From Litoditis marina (Eukaryota > Nematoda > Chromadorea > Rhabditida > Rhabditidae): a stretch of 64,000 bases of DNA. The position numbers and the translations under genes were made by a program. The stretch's first letter is position 1; every line of letters starts with the position of its first letter. The DNA is taken from positions 10,365,904 to 10,429,903 of the forward strand of contig OZ038436.1 in NCBI GenBank assembly GCA_964036275.1. The letters run 5' to 3'. Shown here in pieces: positions 29,847 through 41,700 of the stretch. The notes under the pieces are model-generated. The model saw nothing but the letters and a program-made list of their open reading frames with translations, was not told the origin of the DNA and made no database searches.

Positions 29847-30638
29847 CTAGAGCCTGATTCTCACATTTTGAGGGGACAAAGTGCTGTAGCATGGTTGATG
29901 GTGCTGCAGTACATGTATTGTGTTGGTATGGTGCAACGGTGGTTGGGAATGTTTAGTTCCAAACATGCAACACATTAGTCCTTTCAAGCCGAATAGGGGA
30001 CGCATGCGTTCTCCGTATGGCATTTGAATGGAACAAATGTTCGTGTGATGGTTGCCCTGACACAAGAGGCAGGTCAAAGATGGTCGACCCGGGTTGGTTT
30101 GTGTCGGAACATGTGAGAATGATGGTGGGATAGGTTGAAGAGATTGGATACAGTTTTGCGGAGGTGGGAAGAAAGGTTTTGATGGGCCCTGAAAGTTGCG
30201 GGGTGTAATGGGGTTGTGAAAGTGAGAAATTGGGCGAGAATGGGTCATGCTTGAAAGTGGTGGGATGTGTGAAATGAAATTTGTGTTATGAAAGTTTGCT
30301 CTATAATGGCGGGGTGCATTTGGGCGGTGAGAGGTATGGTAGGGAGTTCCACGTGTGAAGGTGCGTGAATAGTTGCGTGGGGTTTGCATGAAATGGTGGG
30401 GGTTGTTGGGTTGTTGAATAGGTTGTTTTGGCAGGTTAACGGTGAATGGGGACGAGTGTTTGTTTAAAGATCGATTGAACGATTTCACACTTCCGGGAAT
30501 GACGACAGGTTGACGTGCAGCGATAGGGACAATTTTTACTGGGTTGTTGACTGTTGTTACTGGTGGGGCGATTGGTGTAGACGTGACAAGTTCAGGGGTA
30601 TTCATATAGGTTATCCTAGATTTCAAAGAGGATTTCAC
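29847..30638 (-). CDS. Pro/His/Asn-rich zinc-knuckle ORF
   Basis: 263 codons ending at 29847. The N-terminal three quarters are rich in Pro, Asn, His and Thr. Near residue 195 is CLLCQGNHHTNIC, the CX2CX3HX4C knuckle used by BEL/Pao-type Gag proteins, followed by a Leu/Gly-rich segment and further Cys. The frame upstream is interrupted near an A-run at about 30675. The product may be a Gag-like protein of a retroelement. Only one knuckle is clearly intact. Confidence 0.45.
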   Translation of the reverse strand: MKSSLKSRITYMNTPELVTSTPIAPPVTTVNNPVKIVPIAARQPVVIPGSVKSFNRSLNKHSSPFTVNLPKQPIQQPNNPHHFMQTPRNYSRTFTRGTPYHTSHRPNAPRHYRANFHNTNFISHIPPLSSMTHSRPISHFHNPITPRNFQGPSKPFFPPPQNCIQSLQPIPPSFSHVPTQTNPGRPSLTCLLCQGNHHTNICSIQMPYGERMRPLFGLKGLMCCMFGTKHSQPPLHHTNTIHVLQHHQPCYSTLSPQNVRIRL

Positions 30639-30819
30639 CTTGTCTTGAATAGTCTTAATTTTCTTCGCAGATTTTTTTTAATCGTTTTTGCATATTTTCC
30701 TGGAGAAGTCGGAGGTCCGAAAGCTTCTGAATCACTCAGGAGTTCAATCCCTTCCTCTTTGCGAACTTTGCTGTCTGAGGTATAAGACAGGTCTTCAAAT
30801 TCCCAGTTCAATTCTACCA

Positions 30820-30904
30820 TTTCGTTCGGTCGGTGGTTGTTGGTTTGTTCGGGATCGGGATGGTTCTAGGTCCGATGGGAGACCTGGAAAACAGTACTGG
30901 TGAG
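30820..30904 (-). other. Possible splice acceptor and exon start
   Basis: The minus strand reads tgttttccag followed by an open frame leading into ATG at 30820 (MVELNWEFEDL). The frame runs to 30635 and overlaps the zinc-knuckle ORF in another frame. This could be an exon of a spliced message; unproven. Confidence 0.25.
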
Positions 30905-30959
30905 GTTAGTCTAACATCTAACTGTTCAATTACAGGGTGATAGTTTTGTAGGGGCACAT

Positions 30960-32370
30960 TGAATTATGGTCCTGTACTAATTGAGTGGATGTGTCGGTAA
31001 TTACTCTTGGCTGACCCGAATTCTCGGTCGAGATAATTATCGAATTTATCCGTCACGGTCGGAGAACTAATGGTTTGTTCTAAGAACTGTTCGCTACAAG
31101 AGAGAGGTCGAATTCGTGTCTTCTGATCGAATCGACGGCGTTGTAGGGTACAATACTCTGCATAGCGAATGGCTCTCAGGACCATTATTTGTTCGTTATT
31201 ATTGCCGTATATGTGGTTCATACTACTTAACAACCTATTCGTTACGTTCCAGTGATGAATTTCCCTAAGTTCCTCACTGATCGGCCTCGTTGTGAATCGA
31301 GGTGGTTGTTGCGATGGAGTAGTGAACATGCGCATGACCAAGGGTGTGGTAATAATTGGAATTTGGTGATAGTGTGATGTGCGACAATCTTGTACTGAGA
31401 ACGTGTCCCTTTTATATTTCCTAGCTGAATAAGATAGAATGTGATCAACTAGGAATTCGTCGTGTTTCAAATTCGTCGTGTTTTTTCTCTTTTGTCAGAT
31501 AGCTATTTGGCATTTCACAGAATTGAGTTCGTATGCTCGTAATCGGATTCAAATTCAAAGATACTAGCTGTGTCTTGTGCAGTTATGTGGGTCGGTGTAA
31601 CCAGGACATCAAATTCTGCTAGTCTCATGAAGTTGCACCAAGATTGTACGATAATTTTGACCCAAACAATGGTGTAAGTTTCTAAAGAGTCATCCGTTAA
31701 AGAAGGACGATTATGTGGACCAATCCCGTGACATCGGTCCTTTAAACTGCAATTAAAAAATGTATTGCGGTTTAAAGGACTGAAGCGTTGGGATTGGACC
31801 ACATAGTCGTCCTTCTTTAATTTGCATGCGCTAGTGTCTCCTAGTGGTGAGAAGATGTGAATTCCATCTAAAGATGTGAGAATACTATCTTCTGTGGTAT
31901 AAATTTTCCTGATTATAGTACGTTCTCCGAACCAGGGTCATTTACCGGTAGTAGGTATATCGAATTCGGTTTGTTTTATGCCAGAAGCCACTGTTTTCAA
32001 AAGTTTTCCGTCGATTTTTCCTGAGTTTCGGACTTGAATACATTCTTCACGGGAGATCGCTCTTGTCGTTTGGTATGTTACTTCAGTTGTTACTCCAAAA
32101 CGGAGGAAGAGAACATTGATTTTGATCAAAATTGGTGTCATAAAACATCTCGTGGCTCTAATTTCAAATGCATCGTTGTTTTCAGTGTACATTATCGCTC
32201 TGAGGGGGTGAGAAGGGTTTGATCATTTAGATGGATAGGGGACGTTATAATTTTTGGAGGGCGATGAAGAACGCCGTTTTGATGGAAACCGCAAATTTGG
32301 AATTTCGTGAGTCCATGACTGGTCGCGGATGTAGAACCATATAAAGCGAGAAGCGCTATACAAAGATACA
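30960..32370 (-). pseudogene. Broken envelope-like glycoprotein ORF
   Basis: In minus-strand order: a hydrophobic signal-like segment (MYLCIALLALYGSTSA, near 32340), an ectodomain start with one Cys (FQICGFHQNG), a frame change near 32192, a second piece (32192-31938) with RATRC and ISREECIQV, an inverted-repeat element at 31697-31820, and a third piece (31470-30964). The general layout resembles envelope proteins captured by some animal retroelements, perhaps of the negative-strand-virus glycoprotein type; that is inference. The stops, the shift and the insert make it non-functional. Confidence 0.45.
31697..31820. mobile_element. TTAA-bounded foldback MITE, copy 1 (family M1)
   Basis: 124 bp, almost fully self-complementary: ttaaagaaggacgattatg at one end and its complement at the other, each bounded by ttaa. 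It interrupts the envelope-like ORF. Related copies lie at 52328, 52759, 57979 and 63585. TTAA borders suggest a piggyBac-type transposase, by inference. Confidence 0.85.
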
Positions 32371-32394
32371 TTTGGGGGTAAGAAAATGAGTCAC

Positions 32395-32880
32395 CTCGCA
32401 CGGAAAAAAGATCGGATGTAAGTTTGATCGTTTTGGGAATTGGACCGTTGTCCTTGGTTAGAATAGGATTGTGGGTTCCTGTTCCCTGGGTGGTTGTTCC
32501 CATTGTTAGAGTAGTTATTCGAATTTTAGTTGGAAGAGTTGTTTCAATTTTGGTTGGAGTAATTATTCGACTTTCGGTTGGAATAATTATTCGGGTTCTA
32601 ATTGGAATATTTATTCGAATAACCATTCTCATTTCGAGGTGACCACTAATTCGAGGATCTATTTCCCCAGTTTTGAGAGCGAGGTTGCGATTGGTGGTTA
32701 CCTCTCCCGTTTGGTTGGTTACCTCGATAGTTGGAGTTGTAACCATTATTTTGCCTAGGGGGTCGGTCATCAAATGACCTTTGGTTAGATCGAAAGTTGT
32801 TATCTTGCTTAATGGAATTCGAACGGTTTCCATTCCAGAAAGTTTGATTTTGCTGATCATTTTTCCCTGTATTGGGGGGT
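32395..32880 (-). pseudogene. Asn/Gln-rich Gag C-terminus, decayed
   Basis: One minus-strand frame is strongly Asn/Gln/Ser-rich (NYSNRKSNNYSNQN) and begins with a Gln/Asn/Arg-rich piece. It carries TAG, TAG, TGA and TAA stops. It lies between the gag core and the envelope-like ORF with no reverse transcriptase in between. Confidence 0.5.
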
Positions 32881-33093
32881 TGGTCAGGTTTGTTATTTTT
32901 TTGATTCCGAAAACTCTTAATTTGGTTTCAAATTTCTTGTTTGAGCTTTTCGAGTTTAGATTCGATAGCTATCGAGTTAATTTTTTTCATCACGTTCTAA
33001 ACGTTCAAATTGTTCCTAAGTTAAGATACGTGCCTCTTTTTCAGCTTCTTGAATAGCTCAGCCTCAAAGGTGGTTGGGTTAGTATAGGTCACA

Positions 33094-33306
33094 CCATTCC
33101 TACTGAGACTCCTACAGTAACCTTACAAACCTTCCGAAGGCTGTCGTGAAGCTCATAATAGAGTTCATGGAAAATGCTCTCGTACATTTGCTCTACCTGA
33201 AAAGGAGAGTGAGGTACGAAAATCCTCAACTTCTCCGATCAAAAGTGAGTGAGCAAAACGGCTTGGAAGTTTCGAAGTCCTACTGTAGGAGTCTCAGTAG
33301 GAATGG
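33094..33306. mobile_element. Inverted-repeat MITE inside gag
   Basis: 213 bp with perfect 26-bp terminal inverted repeats at 33094-33119 and 33281-33306 (ccattcctactgagactcc and its complement). It is non-coding and splits the decayed gag from its C-terminal part. Confidence 0.85.
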
Positions 33307-34747
33307 AAAAGACTATATCTAATCTACGGAGAGTTCGTCGAATGTCGGGTCTTAGTCCGCGGAGAAAGTGTACTATTTGGTTGTTGCTTATTTCAGCAGG
33401 ATCTCTGCCTTGATAAGATACCAGACATTTCTCTTTGATTTTCTTTGCAAATTGATCGACTGTGTCAGCCCCTTGGCGAAGGTCAAAGACTTCCTCTTGC
33501 GCATTTTCTATGCGAAAGTTGTTTTTCAGTTCTCTACATAGCTCAGTTGTGATCTCTGCCCACGTCAGGTTTCGGCAATTCTGAATCGCATCTTAATGTG
33601 CGCGTGCTCCATCAATTAGGTAAAGGGGCAGGAAAATTTTCGCATTGTCTGTAGGAATCCCGAACGTTTCTAATACGTCCACGGATTTTTCTAGCCAAGT
33701 GGCGAAAATCTTCTCTCCGTCACCACTAAATTTGCTTATTCCATTCTCTAGGATCTTTGCTATTTGAATAGGAGAAATGTTTGGGCGGGGTTGCTGAACA
33801 TTGGGTAGTTGTCGTTGCAGGTTTTGGAACTGTAGCTGCAGTGTCTGGAGTTGCTGTGCAATTTGCTGCGGGGTGAGCGAAGCATTGACGGCAATAGGCG
33901 CTGGGCTAACAGGGGGTGGTGGAGGGGTAGCAAGTGGGTTTGTAGAACCCGTTCCTGTTGACGGAGTCGTTATCGGTGTGACAGGAAGTGTTACAATTGG
34001 TGAGGGTGACTTCACTGGGCTGGGTAGTGTGCTAGTTGTCCTCTGTTTCCCTCTTTGTGAAAGGTTATTAGAACTTAGTGTTCGTGTAAAAAGGTTGGCG
34101 GTGGGAAAAGAGTAAAACTTGAAATTGGATGCCCAAACGTTTGCTTGTTGGGCAAAAGACCGGGGGTAGTGTTTGTAAGAGGTTGGTGAAGTGGCTTGGA
34201 ACCAACTGACTTAGGAACTGTTAATGTGGGTAATGTTCTGGCTGTGATCTGGCTCGCGGACGAGTTTAGTCTAGGTTGGGAGAGTCTCGTGAGTGATGTG
34301 GCGGTGTGACGGGTAGTATTTGCGATCGTAAGTAGAGACTGCTCTAGAGTTTGATCAAAACTTGACTCGTCCCGAGGGGGTCACTCTACCTCTAAACCTG
34401 TGCTTGGTGTGAAAAAAACATATTCGAATCCCCAGTTCGTGTTACCACTTGTTTCGCTATTCGATTGAGAGTTAATTTGGTTTTGGGGTGTGGAAAGGTT
34501 CTCTGGTTACTTCTCTGGTGGAAAGGTTACTTTGGGTTGTGGACGGAATGTTGAGCACTTGAGACCAGTTGGTAGCAGGGGTTGTATGAGACGATACTAC
34601 TGAAGTTACTTTGTTTTCAGATGTTTTTTTTCTCTGGTCTTTTGGTTGGCGGTGTGTCCTTAGTTCTAGATACTCGTTGAGTATTGGAACTAGATACCGA
34701 AGTTGATTCGATTCTCTTTCTCTCTTTTGTCTCCGGGTTTCTACCAT
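33250..34747 (-). pseudogene. Decayed Ty3/gypsy-like gag
   Basis: From ATG at 34747 (MVETRRQKRERES), one frame holds several pieces separated by stops, including TAA at 34472 and at 33593. The best piece (34015-33595) has a Pro-rich linker and the start of a retrotransposon capsid domain (ISKFSGDGEKIFATWLEKS). It continues in the same frame beyond the stop with FRIENAQEEVFDLRQG and HFLRGLRPDIRRTL. Capsid-core resemblance is clear. The element is dead here. Confidence 0.7.
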
Positions 34748-36085
34748 GTGATGTCCACCGTGCTGAGAGTAAGAGAGAGGAATTCGTAAAAAAAAAAAGA
34801 ATGGAGTGTAGAAAGGCTATAAACGTAAACGTTCGTACCTTTTTGGAAGCTGGACTTCTCTTTCGTCCACGGCTGAGTAGCAGGCAAAAATTGGAGGACG
34901 GTTCGTGCGGTCCTTGTGTTGTCTCTTCCGTGGCGTGAGGCGACGGGTTGGCTTTGAGGGCTGAAAAGCTTTTGGTCCTTGTTGGACACTGGATGCTGGC
35001 AAGCTTGGGGACAAAGATCTGTTCTAAAAAAATTAAATTATTTGCGTATGTACGGGGTACCATGCAATGTATGAGAGTAAAACAAAATGGGATGACGCTG
35101 GTTGTTAGGTATGTTAATGTGATGAGGAAAGAGACTTTCAGAAAGTACTATACTTTTTTCGTTTCAGGGTAAACACTTTTGGTGTTTTTAAAAGTCCGAA
35201 GTCGTTACTAGTTGTCGAAGGAGAACTGTCAAAGTGAAGTGAATAGAAACGAGAGGAGAGGGATAGGTTGGTCGCCTTTCATTATGACATTCAGTAATGA
35301 TAATTGAATTATAAGTGGGTGGGGTCTATTACTGATATCGCCAGCGGGGGTTCACAACCAGAGGGAGGTTTACGGTGTTGTAAAACCGTTATCAGCATTG
35401 GGAACCGTGCGGTATTTGCTACCGTACGATTCCTTCAGATAAGGATGGGAAGCTATCGTCAAAGCTATAATTGGTGGGCAGAAACCGTAAATTGGTTCTT
35501 GGCCTCGGAAGTTACCTCAGTCCTTCTAGTTTGAGGGGGATTTCGAGGGAGCAATTCTAGGTAAATTTGAGGAGTTGTCGCTGTAATATTGACCGCCACT
35601 TGAAACTGGTAAAGATAAAATCGGGTTTGATTCGAGAGAATATTGGGGGGGGGGGGGAAGGGAAACGATTCTACTTAAAATATGTACAAAGGGGTCTACA
35701 GTATCCGATTTTGGTCTTTTATTTCCTAATATTCCGAGATTTTCCAGATTATCCTTCCCTGACAATGTATGTGTCAGGGATTTTTAGGCCTATCGGATAT
35801 TCTGTGGACGATCGTTCGGTTATTGAGTTGAGTGGAAAGGTCAGCGTGGGTGTTGATCTGATCCTTACCATCAGATACTGTAGATACAATTTAAATGGCC
35901 AACATTGGAACGTTTAAAAGATTATATATTAGTGGGACCCCCGAATTATTTTGTCGGGGCCAATATATTGAGTGGGGTCCCAATAAAGTCCTGGCCGAAA
36001 TAATCAGCGTTATTTGTGCTCTTGCCTCTTATGGTGGGTCTGTACTGTGTTCTGAGATTCAATACTACGGTTCATGCAAACGTCC
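34748..36085. other. No recognisable gene; possible element end
   Basis: Overlapping short ORFs on both strands, none convincing. It contains a 13-bp G run near 35645 and a small hairpin (gtgggacccc near 35931 against ggggtccca near 35976). I found no LTR match to the left side. Confidence 0.4.
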
Positions 36086-36186
36086 AACAGCAACCGCAGT
36101 TTGGAAAATCTCGGCGCCTATAAAAGGTTGATGTCACATTTGAGTGCGCCTAACCAGTCGGTTTAGGAAAATATGGGTCTTCAACA
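36086..36186. repeat. Block B, right copy, with TATA promoter module
   Basis: About 85 percent identical by eye to 28270-28376, including tataaaag at 36119 and acatttgagtgcgccta. It opens a 60-codon frame at 36173 (MGLQQSVGKQLVLHETTT), which I leave as unproven. Confidence 0.55.
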
Positions 36187-37029
36187 AAGCGTTGGTAAAC
36201 AACTAGTTTTACATGAAACTACAACTCTAGATAGGTTCTATTATTATTTATCAGTCTTGAAACAAAATAAGGAAAACATTTCACAAACCGAACAGTTTGG
36301 TTGTAATGTTAGTAAAAAAAATGCATCTATAAGTGTTAATTTCACAAGCAAATAAAATCGTAAAATATTTCTCCAATAGTCTTAATTTAATCTTCTCTAC
36401 TTGTTTTGATCACTTTTTGGTACAAGAAACCAATTATTCATCTAGGATAACTAAATCCTCAAAATTATACAAACTCTTTATAAATTCTTTAAACGAATCA
36501 CCATTCAGGCGCAATTTTTCACTGACAATCACAACCACACAATAATTTATTTCAAAACTGACTAGATCAATCTTTCTCAGGAATGAAAGTATACTACTCA
36601 AAGCAACAGTGAAGAAAATAAAAATCATAGGAGAAAAGTGATTAGTTAATAGGAATTAGCTAAACGAAATATCACAAGAATAAACTTTAGTCACATGTAG
36701 AGGAAAAGAGATCGCACAATTGATTACAAAACACGAGTACAAAAGACGATTATACAATTACGAACTTTTTTGTATTCTAAACAACAAAGTCTTATTACCT
36801 ACTACTTTTGAAAAACATAAACTTCGACCACTAATAGAAAAAGAGTAAATACAACTTAATAGATACAAGTATTTTGTCCATAGATTAAAACCTACTGTTT
36901 ACAATCAACTTTTAGTTATTAAGTATACATTCATATATCTCAAACTTAGTGCAAAACAGAACGATTGAGGGAAAACTTCTAAACTACATCAAGAACTTCA
37001 TAAAAAGTGTTTTGTGATAAAACTAGAAA
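36187..37029. repeat. Block A, right copy, in the SNX14 downstream region
   Basis: Non-coding and AT-rich. 36540-36960 is related to 27420-27850 at perhaps 75-80 percent. It immediately follows the SNX14 stop codon on the minus strand and so may include its 3' UTR. Confidence 0.5.
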
Positions 37030-37185
37030 CTACACCTTTTGCGGCAACAGTCGAGCGACCAAAATATCGAGTAAAACATAGGACAATTGTTTGTTGAGTC
37101 GTGGAAATTGAAGAACTTTTATAATGTATTTGGCCCCGGAACGAAGTTTCTCCCGGCCAATACACTGCACCAGTTGAGAAGGAAC
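37030..37185 (-). CDS. SNX14 exon 24 (C terminus)
   Basis: Acceptor cttgcag; ends at the stop codon at 37030-37032. Encodes VQCIGREK and LNKQLSYVLLDILVARLLPQ, closely matching the family C terminus. Confidence 0.93.
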   Translation of the reverse strand, partial: VPSQLVQCIGREKLRSGAKYIIKVLQFPRLNKQLSYVLLDILVARLLPQKV

Positions 37186-38665
37186 CTGCAAGTTGTGCAT
37201 AAACAACAACAAATAGAAAAAATCAACTATTGCACAGAATCGGTGTAACCTCCCGAAATGTTTGATTTTGCGTGAACGACTATATAGTGAATATCGGTTA
37301 AATCCTCTTATATGTGAGTAACACCACTGATATTCAGCTTAGTTGAATGACTGTCTAAAAGGAAGGATGACAGTCTATACGGTCTAGGGTTGTTAATCGA
37401 GTTGAAAACTTCGAGTTTTTCGAGTTTTCAAAAATTCGAGTTTTTCGAGTTTCAGAAAATTCGAGTTTTTCGAGTTTCGAGTTTTTCGAGTTCATTTTTT
37501 TACAACCCTAATACGGTCTAAATATTTCCATGTTGTTTTGTTTCTAGTTTGAGCTTTTTCTTTTTGGTCAGAATTCGTGAACTATGGCGCGTATGATGAT
37601 CAAAGATCGAACTACAGCAAAGATGACCCTATATAAATGAATAGAAATATCTTCCAATATACCACGATAACTATCATTATGAATCAAACGTTTCTATTAA
37701 GGAGAATATACTTTATTCTATTCTATTCCAATTCCCACTGTATTCTCACCTCATCTTGCAAGTACTCGAGAACTCTTCGTTTAGCCAATTCCTCACGCAA
37801 TGTTTTCTCCTGAAAAGGAATAAAATATCATTTTGATTTTTTCTATCTTCTCGTTCAACCTCTAAAGTTTAAGTTGAACTTTTACAGATCACATGAAATT
37901 GCACGTGAATGACATGTGAATTTGCTCGTGATTGACACGTGAACTTGCCCGTGAATGTCTTACTCATGGGAACTGCACGTGAACTTTCACGTGAATGTCC
38001 TACCTGTTGCGTGGGAAGCGTCTCGGGCGCGTAGAAAATTGCGTGTTGAATGAGTTGAACGAGCGAAACGAGATTTGACTCCTCGCAAAGTTTTCGCTCG
38101 ACGCGCGTGAAAAGACAGTAGATGGCTCGGTCCAACGTGTCGCGACACAAAAGTCTACAAAGTTTAGAAACATTAAAGAAACAAACTTAAATAGTGATTA
38201 AGATACTCCGAATTTGACCGTAAAACACGGTTTGCATTTTGTATTAATTTAAGATGAAACTTTCTCCAAGACCTAGCTTTTTTTGAGAAGCCATATTCAG
38301 GAAGGTCTGAAGAAATCTTTTTGCATAAGAAGAAATAGTCCATATCCAAACAAAAAATGACATCATCAACCCAAACTTCAAACCAAATATAACGATTTTA
38401 AGCTCAATGCGACAGCTGGAAACGAGAAACATTGGACTGCGATAGTGAAACACTCACCTTACAGACGCCAGAGTGTTGAAGACCCATGAAGTGATTGGAT
38501 TGAAAACAGTGTGCGCGAGTAGAAGCACAGAATCGAATACACTTCTGAAAATATGGGTTGAATTACAAAAAGACCTGGCGACATGAACTTCATTCGAATG
38601 TTTCACCACAATGTCAAATGAAACGTTATTGTGGAAACTTATTCTGCCTCTCTTCCTCCTCTATT

Positions 38666-38739
<74 letters not shown>

Positions 38740-41700
38740 GCTAACCTCATCCAGACCCCGTTTTCTCTCTCGTCTGCGCTCTCCTCCACTCTGCATCCGA
38801 TACAGTTATTCCCGTAGATTGAACTGTAGAGCGTGGGATTTGTTCCTTCTGCGGCCACACTCAACGAAGACAGACTACTGTAATCAAACTAATGGTATTT
38901 CAGAAGTAGAGGAATCAGAAATCTCCATATTTCTGCATTAAGACGCTGCAATATATATGACCCCACTAAATCCGACAAATACACACATTTCTCGAAAGTG
39001 ATGTGCAAAATACACATCGGTTGTCACGAAAGTGGTTTCTCTTTTGACCATGTGTATTCAAAAACCTTGCACACGAAAAATCAACTGGAAGAACAGGATG
39101 TACGCAAAATATTGATGTATACACCTATAAAACTTGGTGACACAAAACTGATAGAACCGAAAAAGTGGATCATCAGATTACTCAAAAAATTTAGTTAAAA
39201 AAATGTGTAAACCCCAGAAATGCATAAATTCATTAGAATTTTGGTGTGTCCGTGTGAACCTTTTCTGTTTTTAGCTAGTTTTTTGTACTTCAAGCGTTGA
39301 ATTAGGGATTATGCACAGTATTCGTAGTTAAGAATTTGTGCATGTACACATTTTCCGTAGAACTACATTTGTGTACTTTATGTGTACACATTTCAGGATC
39401 TACCGATTTTGTGCACACCACTATTTGCACATGTTTGATTCTAACGAATTTGTGTATACAATCTTGATTCATGTTTGCATGTACTTGGCGGTGTGGTTTT
39501 ACACATGATTGATGCAATATTCGTTTTTTCAGCGATTCACAGTACAATATCTCATGCATCGCAATAAAATACACAACGATGAGCGAAAAAGTGATTTTCA
39601 AGTTTTTCTCGTGGAGGCATATAAATTGCCGCGTCTTATATATGACGGGCTATTGAAACATTGAGGCAACATAAATAAGTGTGTTATAAGGTTTCTGAGT
39701 GTAATTTGTAACCGATATGAATTGTAACAAAGACAGATTTACAACAAAACATGATCGTGAATCTCCTCTGTCATGCACCTCAGTAGAGCTGTTGAAACAT
39801 TGAGGCCATCGTAAAAACAAGCCTTAGTCGAAACATCACAGCCGACCGTTCAAGCACATTTTTTCCGAACGAAGCACAATGAGCTTCATTTATTATCGAC
39901 TTAAAATTCAGCTAACTTAAACTATAAGCGTTTCCGCCCACAGAAAAACCAAATACTATTTTTTTTTATTTTTCTAAACCCCGGAACAAAGGGTGAGAAA
40001 ACCTTACTTATAACATATTCGTTCCAATTCCATGAACTTAATGATATTATTATCATCAATAATACTTTTTAAAGGACTACCGACCTGGATTCGGATGCGA
40101 TATCGATTTTTTCGCGATAGTCCAAATTTTGGACGGGGGCCAATGTTCGGGCGAGCAGATTCAGAAGGAATGGTCGAAGATGTTGGCCCTTCTCGCGGGA
40201 CAGTTTTCCAGGCATCTTCTTCACTACCTAAAGGAGTACAAAGTACAAAGTATAGAGTACAAAAAAATACAAACTACGAAGTAGTACAAACTACAATAAA
40301 GGAGTACGAAGTGCAAATGATTAGAAAGGAGTACAGAGTATGAAGGAGTACAAACTACAAAGTACAAAGGCACGGTATAGTCATCGTCATTCCTACGCGA
40401 ACTCTATGTTTACACGGTTTCAGGTAAGCTTTTTGAATTGGAATCGGTTATGTTTCAAAGAACTCGATTATTCATCTAAAACTATAAACTTACCGTTTGG
40501 TGGCAAAATTTGATTTTAGGTTACTCTCAAGTTATTCATCATGTCTACGTGATCAAATTCTGGCAAACATTCTGTTTTACTTTACACATGCATCGCAGAC
40601 AAAGTTATTTATATTTAACATTATTACTAATACACCTATTTGTTCCATTCCGCCCATACACCAGCAAGGTTGTCCGAATAGTCAGAAAAGCTCGAAAAAC
40701 AGACTACTTTCTAGCCGAAAAGATGAAAATCGGTCTACTTTGTTGTAGAAATTCTAAATTTTTACGTGTTTACATCTGAAAACGGATAACTTTTTGTCGC
40801 TTAGTCGGACCTTACTGGGGTATGATTCTGCCTACCTTCCACGGGTTGAGATCACTGAACATGAGGCTGTCTCGAAACTCTTCGGCGCTCGTCAGAAAAG
40901 CGAACAGAAGGTCTGACCGGTCCAGCAATTTCTGAACAAAAAAGTTTACAAATTTGTAAAGGAAATTCTGTTTTTCTTTAGTTTCTGTTCTCATTTAATT
41001 CAACTTCCAATTTGTGTTCAAGATTGAACAGACTATAGATTTGACTTTCACCACAGTTTGAGTAAATTTGAATTGAGAAACTTCAAAACTGTAGTTGAAT
41101 CACACACTTTTCTGTGCTAGTATCAAATTATTGACAAATGTAAAATTCCGCGACGAAGGCGAATACTTCCTCCAATGTTGCAATAACTTTTCATTTTCAC
41201 TATTTATTCCCTATATTTGTCGAGACAATACGGTATCTCGGTAACTCCACGTACAAACGACATTGACTATACCTGTTTACATAGAGAGGAAATAAAACTG
41301 GCAAAATAGAGTCGATGTTGTTCCATGAAAACACGATTCCTGGTGACAAATGTCTAGAAAGAAAAATCCTATGAACAAAATTCACAGGTGATCGACATTA
41401 TATAACTTCTCTGCAACATTCAATCAAACCAAGTGAAACAACCGAACGACAAACAACTATATGGTATACCTTTCCGAGAAATAATTTTGAATGGAACACA
41501 GCAAAAGTCAGATGCACAGTATGAATTACAGCCCAAGTGTATCCACAATACCACAGTGAAGTTATCCGAATCCAGAAAAACTCAGAAAACGGGCTAGTTT
41601 CACGCCAAAAATGAGGGAATTTGTCTAATGTTGGTGAAAATCAATAATTTTTTCGTGTTTCTAACTGAAAACTAAGTACAATTTTTCCAATAGCCGCCCT

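Noticed and set aside
32395..33600. Alternative nuclear genetic code with TAA as a sense codon, suggested by TAA stops at Tyr-like places in gag
   Set aside because: The same frame also has TAG and TGA stops, and the host exons and BEL pol use the standard code; ordinary decay explains it.
34617..35063. 148-codon minus-strand ORF near the gag start
   Set aside because: Overlaps the gag-frame ORF 34472-34747 and has no domain; a splice-like junction is possible but unsupported.
38244..38453. Extra SNX14 exon between exons 21 and 22
   Set aside because: No acceptor/donor pair in phase, and exons 21 and 22 already join in phase with family-like sequence.
38558..38941. ORFs with long Ser/Leu runs over CT microsatellites (also 44163, 45560, 57625)
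   Set aside because: Low-complexity translation of simple repeats in introns.
39302..39601. 99-codon ORF with many Cys/His in a SNX14 intron
   Set aside because: Composed of degenerate gtgcaca/tgtacaca repeats; not compatible with neighbouring exon phases.
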